From positions 1 through 64,000 of the forward strand of contig CAVTZF010000029.1 in the NCBI GenBank assembly GCA_963739095.1: a stretch of DNA of 64,000 bases. Reading direction: 5' to 3'. This DNA comes from JACVRW01 sp963739095. GTDB taxonomy: Bacteria > Actinomycetota > Thermoleophilia > Solirubrobacterales > Thermoleophilaceae. Positions 50,051 through 58,977 of the stretch are shown one piece after another. The position numbers and the translations under genes are program-made. The notes below the pieces were generated by a model that saw only the letters and a program-made list of their open reading frames with translations, made no database searches and was not told the DNA's origin. Within the stretch, counting starts at the first letter, position 1. Each line of letters begins with the position of its first letter.

Positions 50051-51589
50051 GTGCCGGCATCGACGCACGGACCGCTGCTGGACGGGCGCTACCGAGTTCT
50101 CAGGCACCTGGGCTCCGGGGGAATGGCTTCCGTCCTGCTCTGCCAGGACGAACGACTTGACCGCCAGGTGGCGGTCAAGCGGCTGCATGCCGACAGCCCG
50201 GCGGATGTCGAGCAGCGCTTCGTGCGCGAGGCGAAGCTGGGCGCGTCGCTCAACCACCCCAACCTTGTCTCGGTCTACGACACCGCCGTGGACGACGAGG
50301 GCGTCCTCATCGTCATGGAGTACGTCCCGGGCGAGTCGCTCGCGTCCGCGCTTCGGCACGGCCCGCTGGGGCCGCGGCGGGTGGCGCGCATGGCGCGCGA
50401 GCTCGGCGGGGCGCTCGACCACGCCCATGCCCACGGGGTGGTCCACCGTGACGTCAAGCCGGCCAATGTGCTGCTGCGCGACGACGCGGTCACGAAGCTC
50501 GTCGACCTCGGCATCGCGACGGCGTCCGACAGCACACGCATAACGCGTAGCGGCACGGTGCTCGGCACGGCCGCCTACATGGCGCCCGAGCAGCTCGAGG
50601 GCCGCGAGCCCGGCCCGTCCGTCGACATATACGCGTTGGCCGCGGTCTGCTACGAGACACTCGCCGGGCGTCGGCCCCGTGACGGCAAGACCCCGGTGGA
50701 GATCGCGCATGCGATCTCGTCTGGGCCACCGCCCGACCTGCGCGACCACTGGCCGGCCGCCTCGCCCGGGGTCGCCGAGATCCTCCGCCGCGGCATGGCC
50801 CGCGATCCCGCCGAGCGCCCGGCGTCCGCCGGGGAGCTGGCCGGCGAGCTGGCGCGCGCCGTCGAGGAGGAGCCGCGCACCGCCGCGACGAGGCGCCTGC
50901 CGCGCCGGGCCGCCGCGCCGGCGCCGGACCCGGCGCCCGCATCAGCGGCCGAGCCGCGCACGCCTGCCCGGCCGCGGCGAGTGGACGATTCCGGACATCC
51001 AGGTGCCGGAAAACGCCACTCGGTCCCGTACGTGGTTGCGGGACTGTTGGTGCTACTGGCGATCGCAGTGGTGGCCGTGGTGCTGGCGTCCGGGGGCGAC
51101 GACGGCGGTGGCGGTGAGCGCTCAGACACGGTCGCTCAGCAGCAGCCGCAGCGCGACCGGGAGCGCGGCAACGAGAATCAGCGAGCCGAGCGCCGGCAGG
51201 CCCAGCCCGCCCCCGCCCCGGCGCCCGAGCCCGAGGCCGAGGAGGCGCCCGCCGAGCCGGCTCCGGCGCCCGAGCCCGAGCCGCAGGAGGAGGCGCCCGC
51301 CGAGCAGCCCGCCGGCGGCGCCGACCTGGGTCAGCAGGGCTTCGACCTGATGAACCAGGGGCGCTACGACGAGGCGATCCCCGTGCTGCAGCAGGCGGTG
51401 GACGCGCTCAGCGGTTCCGGCGAGCTCGACTACGCCTACGCGCTCTTCAACCTCGGCCGCTCGCTACGGCTCGGGGGCCGCCCGGCCGAGGCCATCCCGA
51501 TCCTCGAGCAGCGCCTCGGGATCCCCAACCAGCGCGGGGTCGTCAAGCGCGAGCTCGAGGCCGCCCGCCAAGCGGCGGGCCAGGGCTAG
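50051..51589 (+). CDS. Ser/Thr protein kinase with extracytoplasmic TPR domain
   Basis: A 512-residue PknB-like kinase. The kinase domain is at residues ~12-270: LGSGGMASVLL (glycine loop), VAVKRL (Lys), HRDVKPANVLL (catalytic loop), DLGIA in place of DFG, and AAYMAPEQLEG. One membrane helix is near 340 (VVAGLLVLLAIAVVAVVLAS). Outside, a Pro/Glu/Ala-rich linker (~70 residues) leads to a TPR-like domain (DLMNQGRYDEAIPVLQQAVD) rather than PASTA repeats. GTG at 50051 is the likely start. A hairpin at 51654 separates it from the convergent F420 gene. The ligand of the TPR part is unknown. Confidence 0.88.
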   Translation: MPASTHGPLLDGRYRVLRHLGSGGMASVLLCQDERLDRQVAVKRLHADSPADVEQRFVREAKLGASLNHPNLVSVYDTAVDDEGVLIVMEYVPGESLASALRHGPLGPRRVARMARELGGALDHAHAHGVVHRDVKPANVLLRDDAVTKLVDLGIATASDSTRITRSGTVLGTAAYMAPEQLEGREPGPSVDIYALAAVCYETLAGRRPRDGKTPVEIAHAISSGPPPDLRDHWPAASPGVAEILRRGMARDPAERPASAGELAGELARAVEEEPRTAATRRLPRRAAAPAPDPAPASAAEPRTPARPRRVDDSGHPGAGKRHSVPYVVAGLLVLLAIAVVAVVLASGGDDGGGGERSDTVAQQQPQRDRERGNENQRAERRQAQPAPAPAPEPEAEEAPAEPAPAPEPEPQEEAPAEQPAGGADLGQQGFDLMNQGRYDEAIPVLQQAVDALSGSGELDYAYALFNLGRSLRLGGRPAEAIPILEQRLGIPNQRGVVKRELEAARQAAGQG

Positions 51590-51653
51590 GCGGGCGACCT
51601 TCGCGAGCGAGCGCCGGGCCGGTCGCGGGTCTGGGCTGGGGAAGAGGGTGTTG

Positions 51654-51672
51654 GTCAGCGGTTGCCGCTGAC
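51654..51672. terminator. Hairpin between convergent kinase and F420 genes
   Basis: GTCAGCGG (51654-51661) and CCGCTGAC (51665-51672) pair perfectly with a 3-base loop. It lies in the 218-bp space between the two convergent genes. The same space carries CTGACTTGAG twice (51668 and 51729). Confidence 0.5.
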
Positions 51673-51807
51673 TTGAGCGCGATCGAACATCGTTCGGCGA
51701 TGGACCGCGCGCGGTCAGCGCCACCATCCTGACTTGAGTCCCGAGCCCAGGAGGGCCCGAGCCGACCCGGCTGACAGAGAACCATCCCGGCCGCTCCCGC
51801 AATCGGC

Positions 51808-52812
51808 CTAAGCCGCCGCGACCGCAGCGGCAAGCTCATCAACGATCGCCCTGCGGTCGCCGAAGGGCAGCACCACCAGCGTGTCCGCGCCGGCCTCGGC
51901 GTAGGCGCCGAGCCGCTCGTCGAGCTCGCCCGGCCGGCAGCAGATCGCCGTGGCATCGATCAGCTCGGGGCTGAGCGCGGCCGCCGCACCGGCACGGTCG
52001 CCGGCAAGGAACAGCCGCTGCACCTCGCGCGCAATCTCGCCCTGCCCGAAGCGCTCGGCCGTCTCCACGTAGAAGTTCTTGCCGCGCGCGCCCATGCCGC
52101 CCAGGTAGACGGCGAGCCAGGGCCGGGCGAGGTCGCGGGCGCGCTCGAGGTCGTCGTCGACGCAGGCCATCACGACGGGTGCGATGTCGGCGTCACGGCC
52201 CTCGAACGGCCGCAGCAGCTCCGCCGCCGTGTCGGGCGTGAACATGAACGGCATCCAGCCGTCGGCGATCTGCGCCGCCTGCTCGATCGCCTTCGGGCCG
52301 ATCGCCCCGAGATAGATCGGGATGCGCTCGCGCACGGGATGGATCAACAGCTTGAGCGGCCTGCCGAGGCCCTCCGGGTCGACCGGCAGCCGGTACTCCT
52401 GGCCCTCGTACTCGACGGGTCCCTCGCGCGCCAGGATGCGCCGCACGATGTCGACGTACTCGCGCGTGCGGGCGAGCGGCCGCGCGAACGGCACCCCGTG
52501 CCAGCCCTCCGACACCTGCGGCCCTGACAGACCGAGGCCGAGCCGGAAGCGGCCTCCGGAGAGCGTGTCGAGCGTCGCCGCGGTCATCGCGGTCATCGCC
52601 GGGCTGCGTGCCGGAATCTGCATGAGCCCCGCGCCCAGGTCGATGCGCTCGGTCACGGCGCTCAGGTGCCCGAGCACGGAGACGGCGTCCTGCCCCCAGG
52701 CCTCGGCCACCCACAGCGAGTCGAGCCCGGCGCGGTCGGCCTGGCGCGCCAGCTCGATCTGCTCGTCGGGCGAGAACCAGGGCCAGTACGCGAGATAGAG
52801 CCCGATGCGCAC
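51808..52812 (-). CDS. LLM-class F420-dependent oxidoreductase
   Basis: A 334-residue luciferase-like monooxygenase-fold protein. RIGLYLAYWPWFSPDEQIEL at the N-terminus, AGLDSLWVAEAWGQDAVSVL, GAGLMQIPARSPAMTAMTAA and LSGGRFRLGLGLSGPQ identify the F420-binding group common in actinobacteria. These enzymes oxidise or reduce substrates using cofactor F420 rather than FMN. It is divergent from the acyl-CoA dehydrogenase at 52832 with only 19 bp between, and may take part in the same degradation route. Substrate unknown. Confidence 0.82.
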   Translation of the reverse strand: MRIGLYLAYWPWFSPDEQIELARQADRAGLDSLWVAEAWGQDAVSVLGHLSAVTERIDLGAGLMQIPARSPAMTAMTAATLDTLSGGRFRLGLGLSGPQVSEGWHGVPFARPLARTREYVDIVRRILAREGPVEYEGQEYRLPVDPEGLGRPLKLLIHPVRERIPIYLGAIGPKAIEQAAQIADGWMPFMFTPDTAAELLRPFEGRDADIAPVVMACVDDDLERARDLARPWLAVYLGGMGARGKNFYVETAERFGQGEIAREVQRLFLAGDRAGAAAALSPELIDATAICCRPGELDERLGAYAEAGADTLVVLPFGDRRAIVDELAAAVAAA

Positions 52813-52831
52813 GGTGGCATCCTATGCGGCC

Positions 52832-54010
52832 ATGACCACCGCGACCGAGGCTGTGCTCCCACTGGTCCCGACCGAGGAGGAGCGCCAGATACGCGCCGCG
52901 GTCCGGGGTATCTGCGACGGGTTCCCGGATGACTACTCGCGCCGGAAGCACGCCGCCGGCGAGCCGCCGACCGAGCTGTGGGGGGCGCTCGCGGAGAAGG
53001 GCTATCTCGGGATCAACCTGCCCGAGGAGTGGGGCGGCGGTGGGCTCGGCATCGCCGGGCTGGCGGCCGTGGGCGAGGAGGTCTACGCCTCCGGCAAGTC
53101 GCTCATCCTGATCATCGTCTCGCCCGCGATCGTGGGCAACATCCTCGCCCGCCACGGCAGCGACGCGCAGAACGAGCGCTGGCTGCGTGGCATCGCGGCC
53201 GGGACCACGAAGGTGGCCTTCGCGATCACGGAGCCGGACGCCGGCACGAACTCCCACAACCTCGCGACCTCGCTCGAGCGCCGCGGCGACGGCTTCGTGC
53301 TCAACGGTCAGAAGACCTACATCTCGGGCGTCGAGCACGCCGATGCGGTGCTCGTGGTCGCGCGCAGCCGGCTGCCCGACGGCTCACTGGGACTGCCGTC
53401 GCTGGCGATCGTCGACGTGGACTCGCCCGGATTCACCCGCGACGAGATACCGATGCCCTACCTCGGCCCGGACAAGCAGTGGACGCTCTTCTTCGACGGC
53501 GTCGAGCTCGAGGAGGAGCGGCTGATCGGCGGCGAGGGAGGAGGGCTCGGGCCGGTGTTCGACGGGCTCAACCCGGAGCGCATCATGGGCGCCGCGATCG
53601 GCTGTGGCACCGGCCTGCGCGCGCTGGCGAAGGCGTCCGCGTACGCGAACGAGCGCAAGGTCTGGAGCGCCCCGATCGGCACCCACCAGGGCATCGCGCA
53701 CCCACTGGCCGAGGCCAAGGTCGAGCTCGAGCTGGCCCGGCTGATGATGCAGAAGGCGGCCGCCCTCTACGACGCCGGCGCGCCCGGCGCGGGCGAGGCG
53801 TCGAACATGGCGAAGTACGCGGCCGCCGAGGCGGCGATCCACTGCGTCGACCGCGCCATCCAGACGCATGGCGGCAACGGCTTCGCGCTCGAGTACGGGC
53901 TGTCCGACATGTGGTGGGGAGCCCGCCTGATCCGCACCGCGCCGGTGTCCAGGGAGATGATCCTCAACTACGTCGCCGAGCACTCGCTCGGCCTTCCGAA
54001 GAGCTACTGA
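52832..54010 (+). CDS. Acyl-CoA dehydrogenase 1
   Basis: A 392-residue FAD-dependent dehydrogenase. AFAITEPDAGTNSHNLAT near residue 135 and NGQKTYISGVEHADAVLVVA near 155 form the FAD and substrate pocket; THQGIAHPLAEAKVELELAR and QTHGGNGFALEYGLSDMWWG are the C-terminal helices. Where most members have the catalytic Glu (IYEGT), this one has IRTAPVSREM, seen in some actinobacterial FadE types. It introduces a double bond into acyl-CoA. The stop overlaps the convergent tetR stop by seven bases. GTG or Met choices upstream overlap the F420 gene and are less likely. Confidence 0.85.
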   Translation: MTTATEAVLPLVPTEEERQIRAAVRGICDGFPDDYSRRKHAAGEPPTELWGALAEKGYLGINLPEEWGGGGLGIAGLAAVGEEVYASGKSLILIIVSPAIVGNILARHGSDAQNERWLRGIAAGTTKVAFAITEPDAGTNSHNLATSLERRGDGFVLNGQKTYISGVEHADAVLVVARSRLPDGSLGLPSLAIVDVDSPGFTRDEIPMPYLGPDKQWTLFFDGVELEEERLIGGEGGGLGPVFDGLNPERIMGAAIGCGTGLRALAKASAYANERKVWSAPIGTHQGIAHPLAEAKVELELARLMMQKAAALYDAGAPGAGEASNMAKYAAAEAAIHCVDRAIQTHGGNGFALEYGLSDMWWGARLIRTAPVSREMILNYVAEHSLGLPKSY

Positions 54011-54684
54011 CCCAGATCGGCGGAGCGGGCCGCCACCTCGGGCCCGGCGAGCAGCGCGACCTGCAGGTAGCGCAGGATCGGCTCCAGCCGCAGCAGGTCC
54101 TCCGCGCCGCCCTCTCTGATCTCGCGCACGACGATGTCGTCGACGGCGGCCACGACCGCGTGGAAGATCTGCGCGGGCAGCTCGGGCAGCTCGGGGAAGT
54201 CGGCGCGCGCCTCCGCCTGCAGCCGTCCGATCAGCTCGGCGTAGCGGTCGCGCAGGCGTTCGCGGCTCTCGGCGGCACGGGGGCCGGCCGCTCCCACCTC
54301 GATCAGGAAGACGCGCGCGAGCGCGGGCTCGGCCGCGAGCCAGCGCAGGTAGGCCACGATGCCCGCGCGGGTGCGCTCGAGCCAGTCGTCGTCGGGGTTC
54401 CGCAGCTGCGCGTCACGGACACGCTCGAAGAGCTGCTCGGCGGCGGCCTCGTAGGCCGACACGAAGCAGTCCTGCTTGTCGCTGAAGTGCTCGTAGAAGG
54501 TCTTCTTCGAGACACCCGCGCCGCGGACGATGTCGTCGATGGTCGTGTCCGCATAGCCCTTCTCGGCCACGGCGCGGCCGACCGCCTCGAGCAGCCGCGT
54601 GCGCTGCGAGGCGAGCACCAGCCGGCGGTCGAGGCCGTGCGTGCCGCGCGGCAGTCGGCGGGGGATGTCGGGAGTGGCGGCCAC
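54004..54684 (-). CDS. TetR-family transcriptional repressor
   Basis: A 226-residue TetR regulator. The N-terminal helix-turn-helix is clear: RLLEAVGRAVAEKGYADTTI, DDIVRGAGVSKKTFYEHFSD. The C-terminal ligand domain is helical. GTG at 54684 is preferred because AAGGAG lies eight bases upstream; an ATG at 54705 has no such site. It is divergent from acyl-CoA dehydrogenase 2; the inverted repeat TGTAC-N6-GTACA (54689-54704) covers its own ribosome site. It likely senses an acyl-CoA and controls the surrounding lipid genes. Confidence 0.85.
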   Translation of the reverse strand: MAATPDIPRRLPRGTHGLDRRLVLASQRTRLLEAVGRAVAEKGYADTTIDDIVRGAGVSKKTFYEHFSDKQDCFVSAYEAAAEQLFERVRDAQLRNPDDDWLERTRAGIVAYLRWLAAEPALARVFLIEVGAAGPRAAESRERLRDRYAELIGRLQAEARADFPELPELPAQIFHAVVAAVDDIVVREIREGGAEDLLRLEPILRYLQVALLAGPEVAARSADLGQ

Positions 54685-54688
54685 GTTG

Positions 54689-54704
54689 TGTACTCCTTGG
54701 TACA
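54689..54704. promoter_or_regulatory. TetR operator candidate TGTAC-N6-GTACA
   Basis: Perfect 5-bp arms in the 29-bp space between tetR and acyl-CoA dehydrogenase 2. It overlaps the tetR Shine-Dalgarno, and a -10-like TACATT (54701-54706) for the plus-strand gene, whose ATG at 54714 would then be leaderless. It differs from the TTGACT-type sites at 48722 and 58962. Confidence 0.5.
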
Positions 54705-54713
54705 TTACCGCCC

Positions 54714-55850
54714 ATGGACCTGACGCTGTCGCCGTCCGAGCTGTCATTCCGCGACGAGCTGCGTTCCTGGCTTGCGGATAACCACCCAGGCGATGAGCCC
54801 CCGGGCGAAGACCCGGCCTTCGACCACCGACGCGCCTGGCAGCGGAAGCTGTTCGACGCCGGCTACGCCGGCTTCTCGTGGCCGAAGGAGTACGGCGGCC
54901 GCGGCGCGTCGCTCGTCGAGCAGGCGCTCTTCGGCGAGGAGATGGCGCGCGCCCGGGCGCCGCAGCCGGCCAACGTGCTCGGCATGGTGATGGGCGGCCC
55001 CGTGCTGATCCACCACGGCACCGACGAGCAGAAGGACCGCTGGCTGCAGGCGATCCTCACCGGCGACGAGATCTGGTGCCAGGGCTTCTCGGAGCCCGAG
55101 TCTGGCTCTGACCTCGCCTCGCTGAAGACCCGGGCCGTCAAGTCGAACGGCGAGTGGGTCGTGACCGGCCAGAAGGTCTGGACCACGTTCGCGCACAAGG
55201 CCAAGTGGTGCATGCTCGTGGCGCGCACGGACCCGGAGGTGCCGAAGCACCAGGGCCTCACCTACTTCATCATGGACATGGAGCAGGAGGCGGTGCAGGT
55301 CCGCCCGCTCCGCCAGATCACCGGCCAGCCCGAGTTCAACGAGCTCTTCATCGAAGAGGCGCGCATCCCGGACGAGAACGTCGTGGGGGGCGTGGGAAAC
55401 GGCTGGGGGGTCGCGATCACGACCCTCATGAACGAGCGCGCCGGCCTCGGCGCAGCCTCCGCGGCCGGCCTCCGGATCGCGCTCGAGGACCTGAAGGAGC
55501 TGGCGCAGGAGCGCGGGGTCGCGGACGACCCGGTGATCCGACAGCGCATCGCCCAGCTCACGATCGAGGTGGAGCTCCTGCGCCTGAACTCGTGGCGCGG
55601 CCTCACGCAGATCATGAAGCGCGGGGTGCCGGGCCCGGAGGGCTCGCTGCCGAAGTGGCAGTGGGGCGAGATCAACCAGGCGCTGACCGAGCTCGCCGTC
55701 GACATCCTGGGCGAGGACGGGGCGGCCTGGGACTCACCCTGGACCTACCGCCTGCTGCGCTCGCGCGCAAACTCGATCGAGGGCGGCACCACAGAGATCC
55801 TCAAGAACATCATCGCCGAGCGTGTGCTCGGGCTGCCGAAGCTGCGTTAG
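54714..55850 (+). CDS. Acyl-CoA dehydrogenase 2
   Basis: A 378-residue FAD-dependent dehydrogenase with QGFSEPESGSDLASLKTRAV near residue 122, VTGQKVWTTFAHKAKWCMLV near 150, and SIEGGTTEILKNIIAERVLG at the C-terminus with a Glu in the catalytic EGGT context. It is followed 13 bp later by the shorter acyl-CoA dehydrogenase 3. Such adjacent unequal pairs form alpha2-beta2 heteromers in steroid side-chain and acyl-CoA degradation of actinobacteria. The promoter may lack a leader. Substrate unknown; a CoA ester with a bulky tail is plausible. Confidence 0.88.
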   Translation: MDLTLSPSELSFRDELRSWLADNHPGDEPPGEDPAFDHRRAWQRKLFDAGYAGFSWPKEYGGRGASLVEQALFGEEMARARAPQPANVLGMVMGGPVLIHHGTDEQKDRWLQAILTGDEIWCQGFSEPESGSDLASLKTRAVKSNGEWVVTGQKVWTTFAHKAKWCMLVARTDPEVPKHQGLTYFIMDMEQEAVQVRPLRQITGQPEFNELFIEEARIPDENVVGGVGNGWGVAITTLMNERAGLGAASAAGLRIALEDLKELAQERGVADDPVIRQRIAQLTIEVELLRLNSWRGLTQIMKRGVPGPEGSLPKWQWGEINQALTELAVDILGEDGAAWDSPWTYRLLRSRANSIEGGTTEILKNIIAERVLGLPKLR

Positions 55851-55863
55851 GAGAGGCTCCGAC

Positions 55864-56880
55864 ATGAACTTCGACTTCACCGACGACCAGCAGGCGATCA
55901 AGCGCACCGCCAAGGATCTGCTCGCCGACCGCTTCAAGCCCGAGCGCGTTCGCGAGCTCATCGAGGCGAAGGCCTACGACGACGAGGCGTGGAAGGAGAT
56001 GTGCGAGCTCGGCTGGGCCGGCATCTTCATCGACGAGGCGCACGGCGGCCAGGAGCTCGGCACTGTCGAGCTGGTCATCCTCATGGAGGAGCTCGGGTAC
56101 GCGCTCGCGCCCGTGCCGTTCCTCTCGAACTCCGCCGCAGGCCTCGCGATCCAGGCCGCCGGCTCGGACGAGCAGCGCGAGCGCTGGCTGCCTGGGCTCG
56201 CGTCCGGCGAGCTGCGCGGGACGGTCGGCCTGCTGCGCGGCGGCGAGGCACGGCTGGTCCCGGATGCGGGCGACGCCGACCTGATCGTCCTGGCGAGCGA
56301 GGACGGGGCCGTGGTCGCCGAACGCGGCTCTGCGGAGGTGGAGCCCTTCGAGGCGCTCGACCCCACGCGACGCTTCGGCCGCGTACGCGCGGACGGCGGC
56401 GACGCCCTCCCCGGCGACGTCCAGCCCGCGCTCGACCGGATCTGCGCGGCGCTCGCGGCCGAGAACGTGGGCGTGGCCCAGCGCGCCATGGAGATGGCCG
56501 TCGACTACGCGCGCGAGCGCAAGCAGTTCGACCGGCCGATCGGCGCCTACCAGGCCGTATCGCACCGCTGCGCGCAGATGCTGCTCGAGGTCGAGGGCTC
56601 GCGCTCAGGCGCCTACTACGCGGCCTGGTGCGCCGACGCCGAGCCCGACTCCCTCGGCCAGGCGGCCTCGATGGCCAAGGCCTACGCGTCGGACGCCGGC
56701 TGGCGCGTCTGCACCTCGTCGCTCCAGGTCCACGGCGGCATCGGCTTCACCTGGGAGCACGACCTGCACTTCTATCTGAAGCGCGCCAAGGCGAACGCGC
56801 TGATGTTCGGCTCAGCGGCGGAGCACCGCGAGCGGGTGGCGGCCCTGAGCGGGCTCGCATCGGACCTCAGCGTCGCGTAA
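55864..56880 (+). CDS. Acyl-CoA dehydrogenase 3 (likely partner subunit)
   Basis: A 338-residue member that is shorter than its neighbours. The N-terminal helix domain (FDFTDDQQAIKRTAKDLLAD, ELGWAGIFIDEAHGGQELGT) and the C-terminal one (DYARERKQFDRPIGAYQAVS, VHGGIGFTWEHDLHFYLKRA) are normal, but the middle beta domain is reduced (around VGLLRGGEARLVPDAGDADL) and lacks the usual FAD/NGxK motif. This is the pattern of the non-catalytic partner in heteromeric acyl-CoA dehydrogenases such as FadE28/29. AGGAGAGG precedes the ATG. The stop overlaps the convergent 154-residue gene by 14 bp. Confidence 0.85.
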   Translation: MNFDFTDDQQAIKRTAKDLLADRFKPERVRELIEAKAYDDEAWKEMCELGWAGIFIDEAHGGQELGTVELVILMEELGYALAPVPFLSNSAAGLAIQAAGSDEQRERWLPGLASGELRGTVGLLRGGEARLVPDAGDADLIVLASEDGAVVAERGSAEVEPFEALDPTRRFGRVRADGGDALPGDVQPALDRICAALAAENVGVAQRAMEMAVDYARERKQFDRPIGAYQAVSHRCAQMLLEVEGSRSGAYYAAWCADAEPDSLGQAASMAKAYASDAGWRVCTSSLQVHGGIGFTWEHDLHFYLKRAKANALMFGSAAEHRERVAALSGLASDLSVA

Positions 56881-57331
56881 ACGCCGCCGCGAGGGGCGAC
56901 AGCACCCCGTGGGTCTCGCGCTTCGGCGCGGGACTCGTCTGCAGCTCGACCTTGGGGGTGGAGACCACATGCGTGACGGGGACGGACGTCAGCTTCTCGA
57001 GCCGCCGTGGCAGGTTCGCCTCGAGCCAGCGCGAGCTTCCGGTGGGGAGGGTCGAAACGAGGATCTCGTCGAACTTCATCGGGTCCCAAGCCTCCATCAC
57101 GGCGACCACGGGGTCCTGATCGCCGACCTGTCCGGACACGTGCTCGAGCCCGGCGCCGCGTATGCGCTCGAGCGCAGCCTCGAGCCGCCCGCGCGCCTCC
57201 GCGCCGCCTGCCGGTACGAGCAGCGTGAAGTGACAGGAGCTCTGCTCGGCACGCTTACGGAGGGCGTCGAGAAGCTCGTCGGAGCCCGCGGTCACGTTGG
57301 CTACGACCAGCACGCTGAACTCCCAGGCCAT
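56867..57331 (-). CDS. Universal-stress-like small protein
   Basis: 154 residues with alternating strand and helix (WEFSVLVVANVTAGSDELLD, HFTLLVPAGGAEARGRLEAA, DPVVAVMEAWDPMKFDEILV, LPTGSSRWLEANLPRRL). The G-S-S-R-W near residue 97 and the overall pattern resemble universal stress protein-like folds, but no ATP-loop is plain. It overlaps acyl-CoA dehydrogenase 3 by 14 bp at the 3' ends. Function unknown. Confidence 0.6.
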   Translation of the reverse strand: MAWEFSVLVVANVTAGSDELLDALRKRAEQSSCHFTLLVPAGGAEARGRLEAALERIRGAGLEHVSGQVGDQDPVVAVMEAWDPMKFDEILVSTLPTGSSRWLEANLPRRLEKLTSVPVTHVVSTPKVELQTSPAPKRETHGVLSPLAAAFTRR

Positions 57332-57396
57332 TGTGTCCCCTTCCTCGTGGCGCCTGTCACGAGAGTAGCGCGGCCCGGGCGGCTCGGGAAGGCCGT

Positions 57397-57666
57397 TCAG
57401 TCCGGGCCGCGGTAGCTCGGCAGGCCGTGCTCGCCGGCCTGGATCGGGCCGCGGCGCTCGGCGCCGAGCGCGATTTGATCGAGACGAGCGATCTCGCCCT
57501 CGCCCTCGATGCGCGCGGGGTGGTCCTCCGGAAGCTGTGCGATCAGCGTGCGGATGCGATTGCGCAGCTGCAGGGCGAAGTGAGGGGTCGACGCGCCCAT
57601 CAGCTGGCGCACGTCCTCGATTGTGGGCTCGCGCTCGGAGCGGTCTGGACGTTCGAACTCGGACAT
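57397..57666 (-). CDS. Small hypothetical protein, 89 residues
   Basis: A charged, helical, cytosolic protein: REPTIEDVRQLMGASTPHFA, LRNRIRTLIAQLPEDHPARI and GEIARLDQIALGAERRGPIQ. The gene lies 13 bp after the CWB2-like gene on the same strand and is probably co-transcribed with it. No family recognised. Confidence 0.6.
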   Translation of the reverse strand: MSEFERPDRSEREPTIEDVRQLMGASTPHFALQLRNRIRTLIAQLPEDHPARIEGEGEIARLDQIALGAERRGPIQAGEHGLPSYRGPD

Positions 57667-57679
57667 GCGGCCCGAGATC

Positions 57680-58936
57680 CTACGGGGCGTTCGCCTGGAC
57701 GGGAATCAGCTCGGTGATCGCGTCGACCTGGGCCTGCTCCTCGACGGAGACCGCGTCCTCGTCACCAAGGACCCAGGCGCGGTTGTAGACCGCCTCGCCG
57801 GGGTCGTCCTCGTAGCCCGGCTGCACGCTCAGCAAGTACTCCTCGAGTGGCTTCGGCAGGCGGGCGGCATCGTCCGTGAGGAGCAGCGGGGCGAACACCC
57901 CGCGCGTCGCAAGCGCCGCCGCAGCGGCGGCGTCGAGCGGCCGCGTGACGTTCGCCAGCGTGAAGTTGTAGCCCGGCACCACGACGCCCCAGCCGAAGTC
58001 GCCCTTCTCGTAGCGCGCGAATGCGATCGCGTTCTCCACCGGGGTGGGGCCCTCGATCCGTTCGACCGAGCGGGCGAGGCCGCCGTTCGTCTCGCCCTTC
58101 TTCTTTCCGCCGCCCTGCTGCTGCTCGCCCTCGAGCTGGCGGATGACCTTCTCCGAGATCACCTCCTCGCTGCCCAGCACGAACACGTTCGGGTTCTCGT
58201 GCTCGCGGATCGCGTCCAGCACCGGCGCCGGGATCTCGTCCTTGCGCACCGGCAGGACGGCGTCGCCCGAGCGCGCCGCCCAGGCGGCCGCCGGCATCGC
58301 CCACTCCGGCTGCTCGCCCGAGTAGAGCAGGATGTCGTTCGAGGGCTCGCCGCGCGCCGCCGAGAAGAAGCGGTCGATCGCCGCCGCGCGCTCGAACGGC
58401 GTGTTGCCCTCGACCACCGCGGTCCGGAAGCCCTCCGGGCGGGGCACGTCCGGCCCGAGCCGGATCACCTGCGCATCCTCGGAGAGGTCCGAGCCCTTCG
58501 GGTCGAGCCGATCCAGCGTCTCCTCGGTCGCCGCCGGCAGGTCCGAGCCGTCGGAGAGCAGGATGGGGGCGCCGATCGGCGGCCCTGCGAGCACCGACGC
58601 CGCGACGCCCGTGATCCAGTCCTCCTGGTCGACGAGCACGACGGCCGTAGGCCGGTCGGCGTCGCCCGTGGCGGGGTAGAGAGCGTTCGCGACGCCGGCT
58701 GCGTCCGCGGCGGCGTCCGCGCCGCCCACCCTGACGGTGTTGCGTGTCGCGGTCGCCGGGAAGCCGAGCTTCTCAGCTGCCTGCTCGTCGTCGGCCTGCA
58801 CGCCGACCTGCGGAGTGGGGCTCGACTCATCCTCGCCGAGGTCACAGCCGGCGAGGACAAGGGTGAGAGCCAGAAGGAGGGCGAGGGAACGGGAATCGCA
58901 ATGGCCGAGGCGAGCGGACGATAGCCAGAGGCGCAG
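57680..58936 (-). CDS. Putative lipoprotein with cell-wall-binding-repeat-2-like domains
   Basis: The mature protein (~380 residues) contains CWB2-type modules: TVRVGGADAAADAAGVANAL, PTAVVLVDQEDWITGVAASV, GAPILLSDGSDLPAATEETL and FVLGSEEVISEKVIRQLEGE, which bind wall polymers. Upstream in the same frame lies a clear lipoprotein signal: SLALLLALTLVLAGC, with the lipid Cys at 58844-58846. No ATG, GTG or TTG precedes it in frame; CTG at 58936 is the only start-like codon, so the N-terminus is uncertain. The first canonical start, GTG at 58801, would cut the signal off. The likely place is the outer face of the membrane. It is divergent from acyl-CoA dehydrogenase 4. Confidence 0.7.
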   Translation of the reverse strand: MRLWLSSARLGHCDSRSLALLLALTLVLAGCDLGEDESSPTPQVGVQADDEQAAEKLGFPATATRNTVRVGGADAAADAAGVANALYPATGDADRPTAVVLVDQEDWITGVAASVLAGPPIGAPILLSDGSDLPAATEETLDRLDPKGSDLSEDAQVIRLGPDVPRPEGFRTAVVEGNTPFERAAAIDRFFSAARGEPSNDILLYSGEQPEWAMPAAAWAARSGDAVLPVRKDEIPAPVLDAIREHENPNVFVLGSEEVISEKVIRQLEGEQQQGGGKKKGETNGGLARSVERIEGPTPVENAIAFARYEKGDFGWGVVVPGYNFTLANVTRPLDAAAAAALATRGVFAPLLLTDDAARLPKPLEEYLLSVQPGYEDDPGEAVYNRAWVLGDEDAVSVEEQAQVDAITELIPVQANAP

Positions 58937-58961
58937 CGGAAAGCCGGTTCGTAGCGTACGA

Positions 58962-58977
58962 TTGACTAGTCAGTCAA
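58962..58977. promoter_or_regulatory. TTGACTAGTCAGTCAA operator, copy 2
   Basis: Here the palindrome is longer: CGATTGACT and AGTCAATCG (9-bp arms) around AGTC. The 19 bases TTGACTAGTCAGTCAATCG are identical to 48722-48740. It lies 23 bp before acyl-CoA dehydrogenase 4, so that gene and the thiolase/hydroxyacyl-CoA dehydrogenase pair probably share a regulator. Confidence 0.65.
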
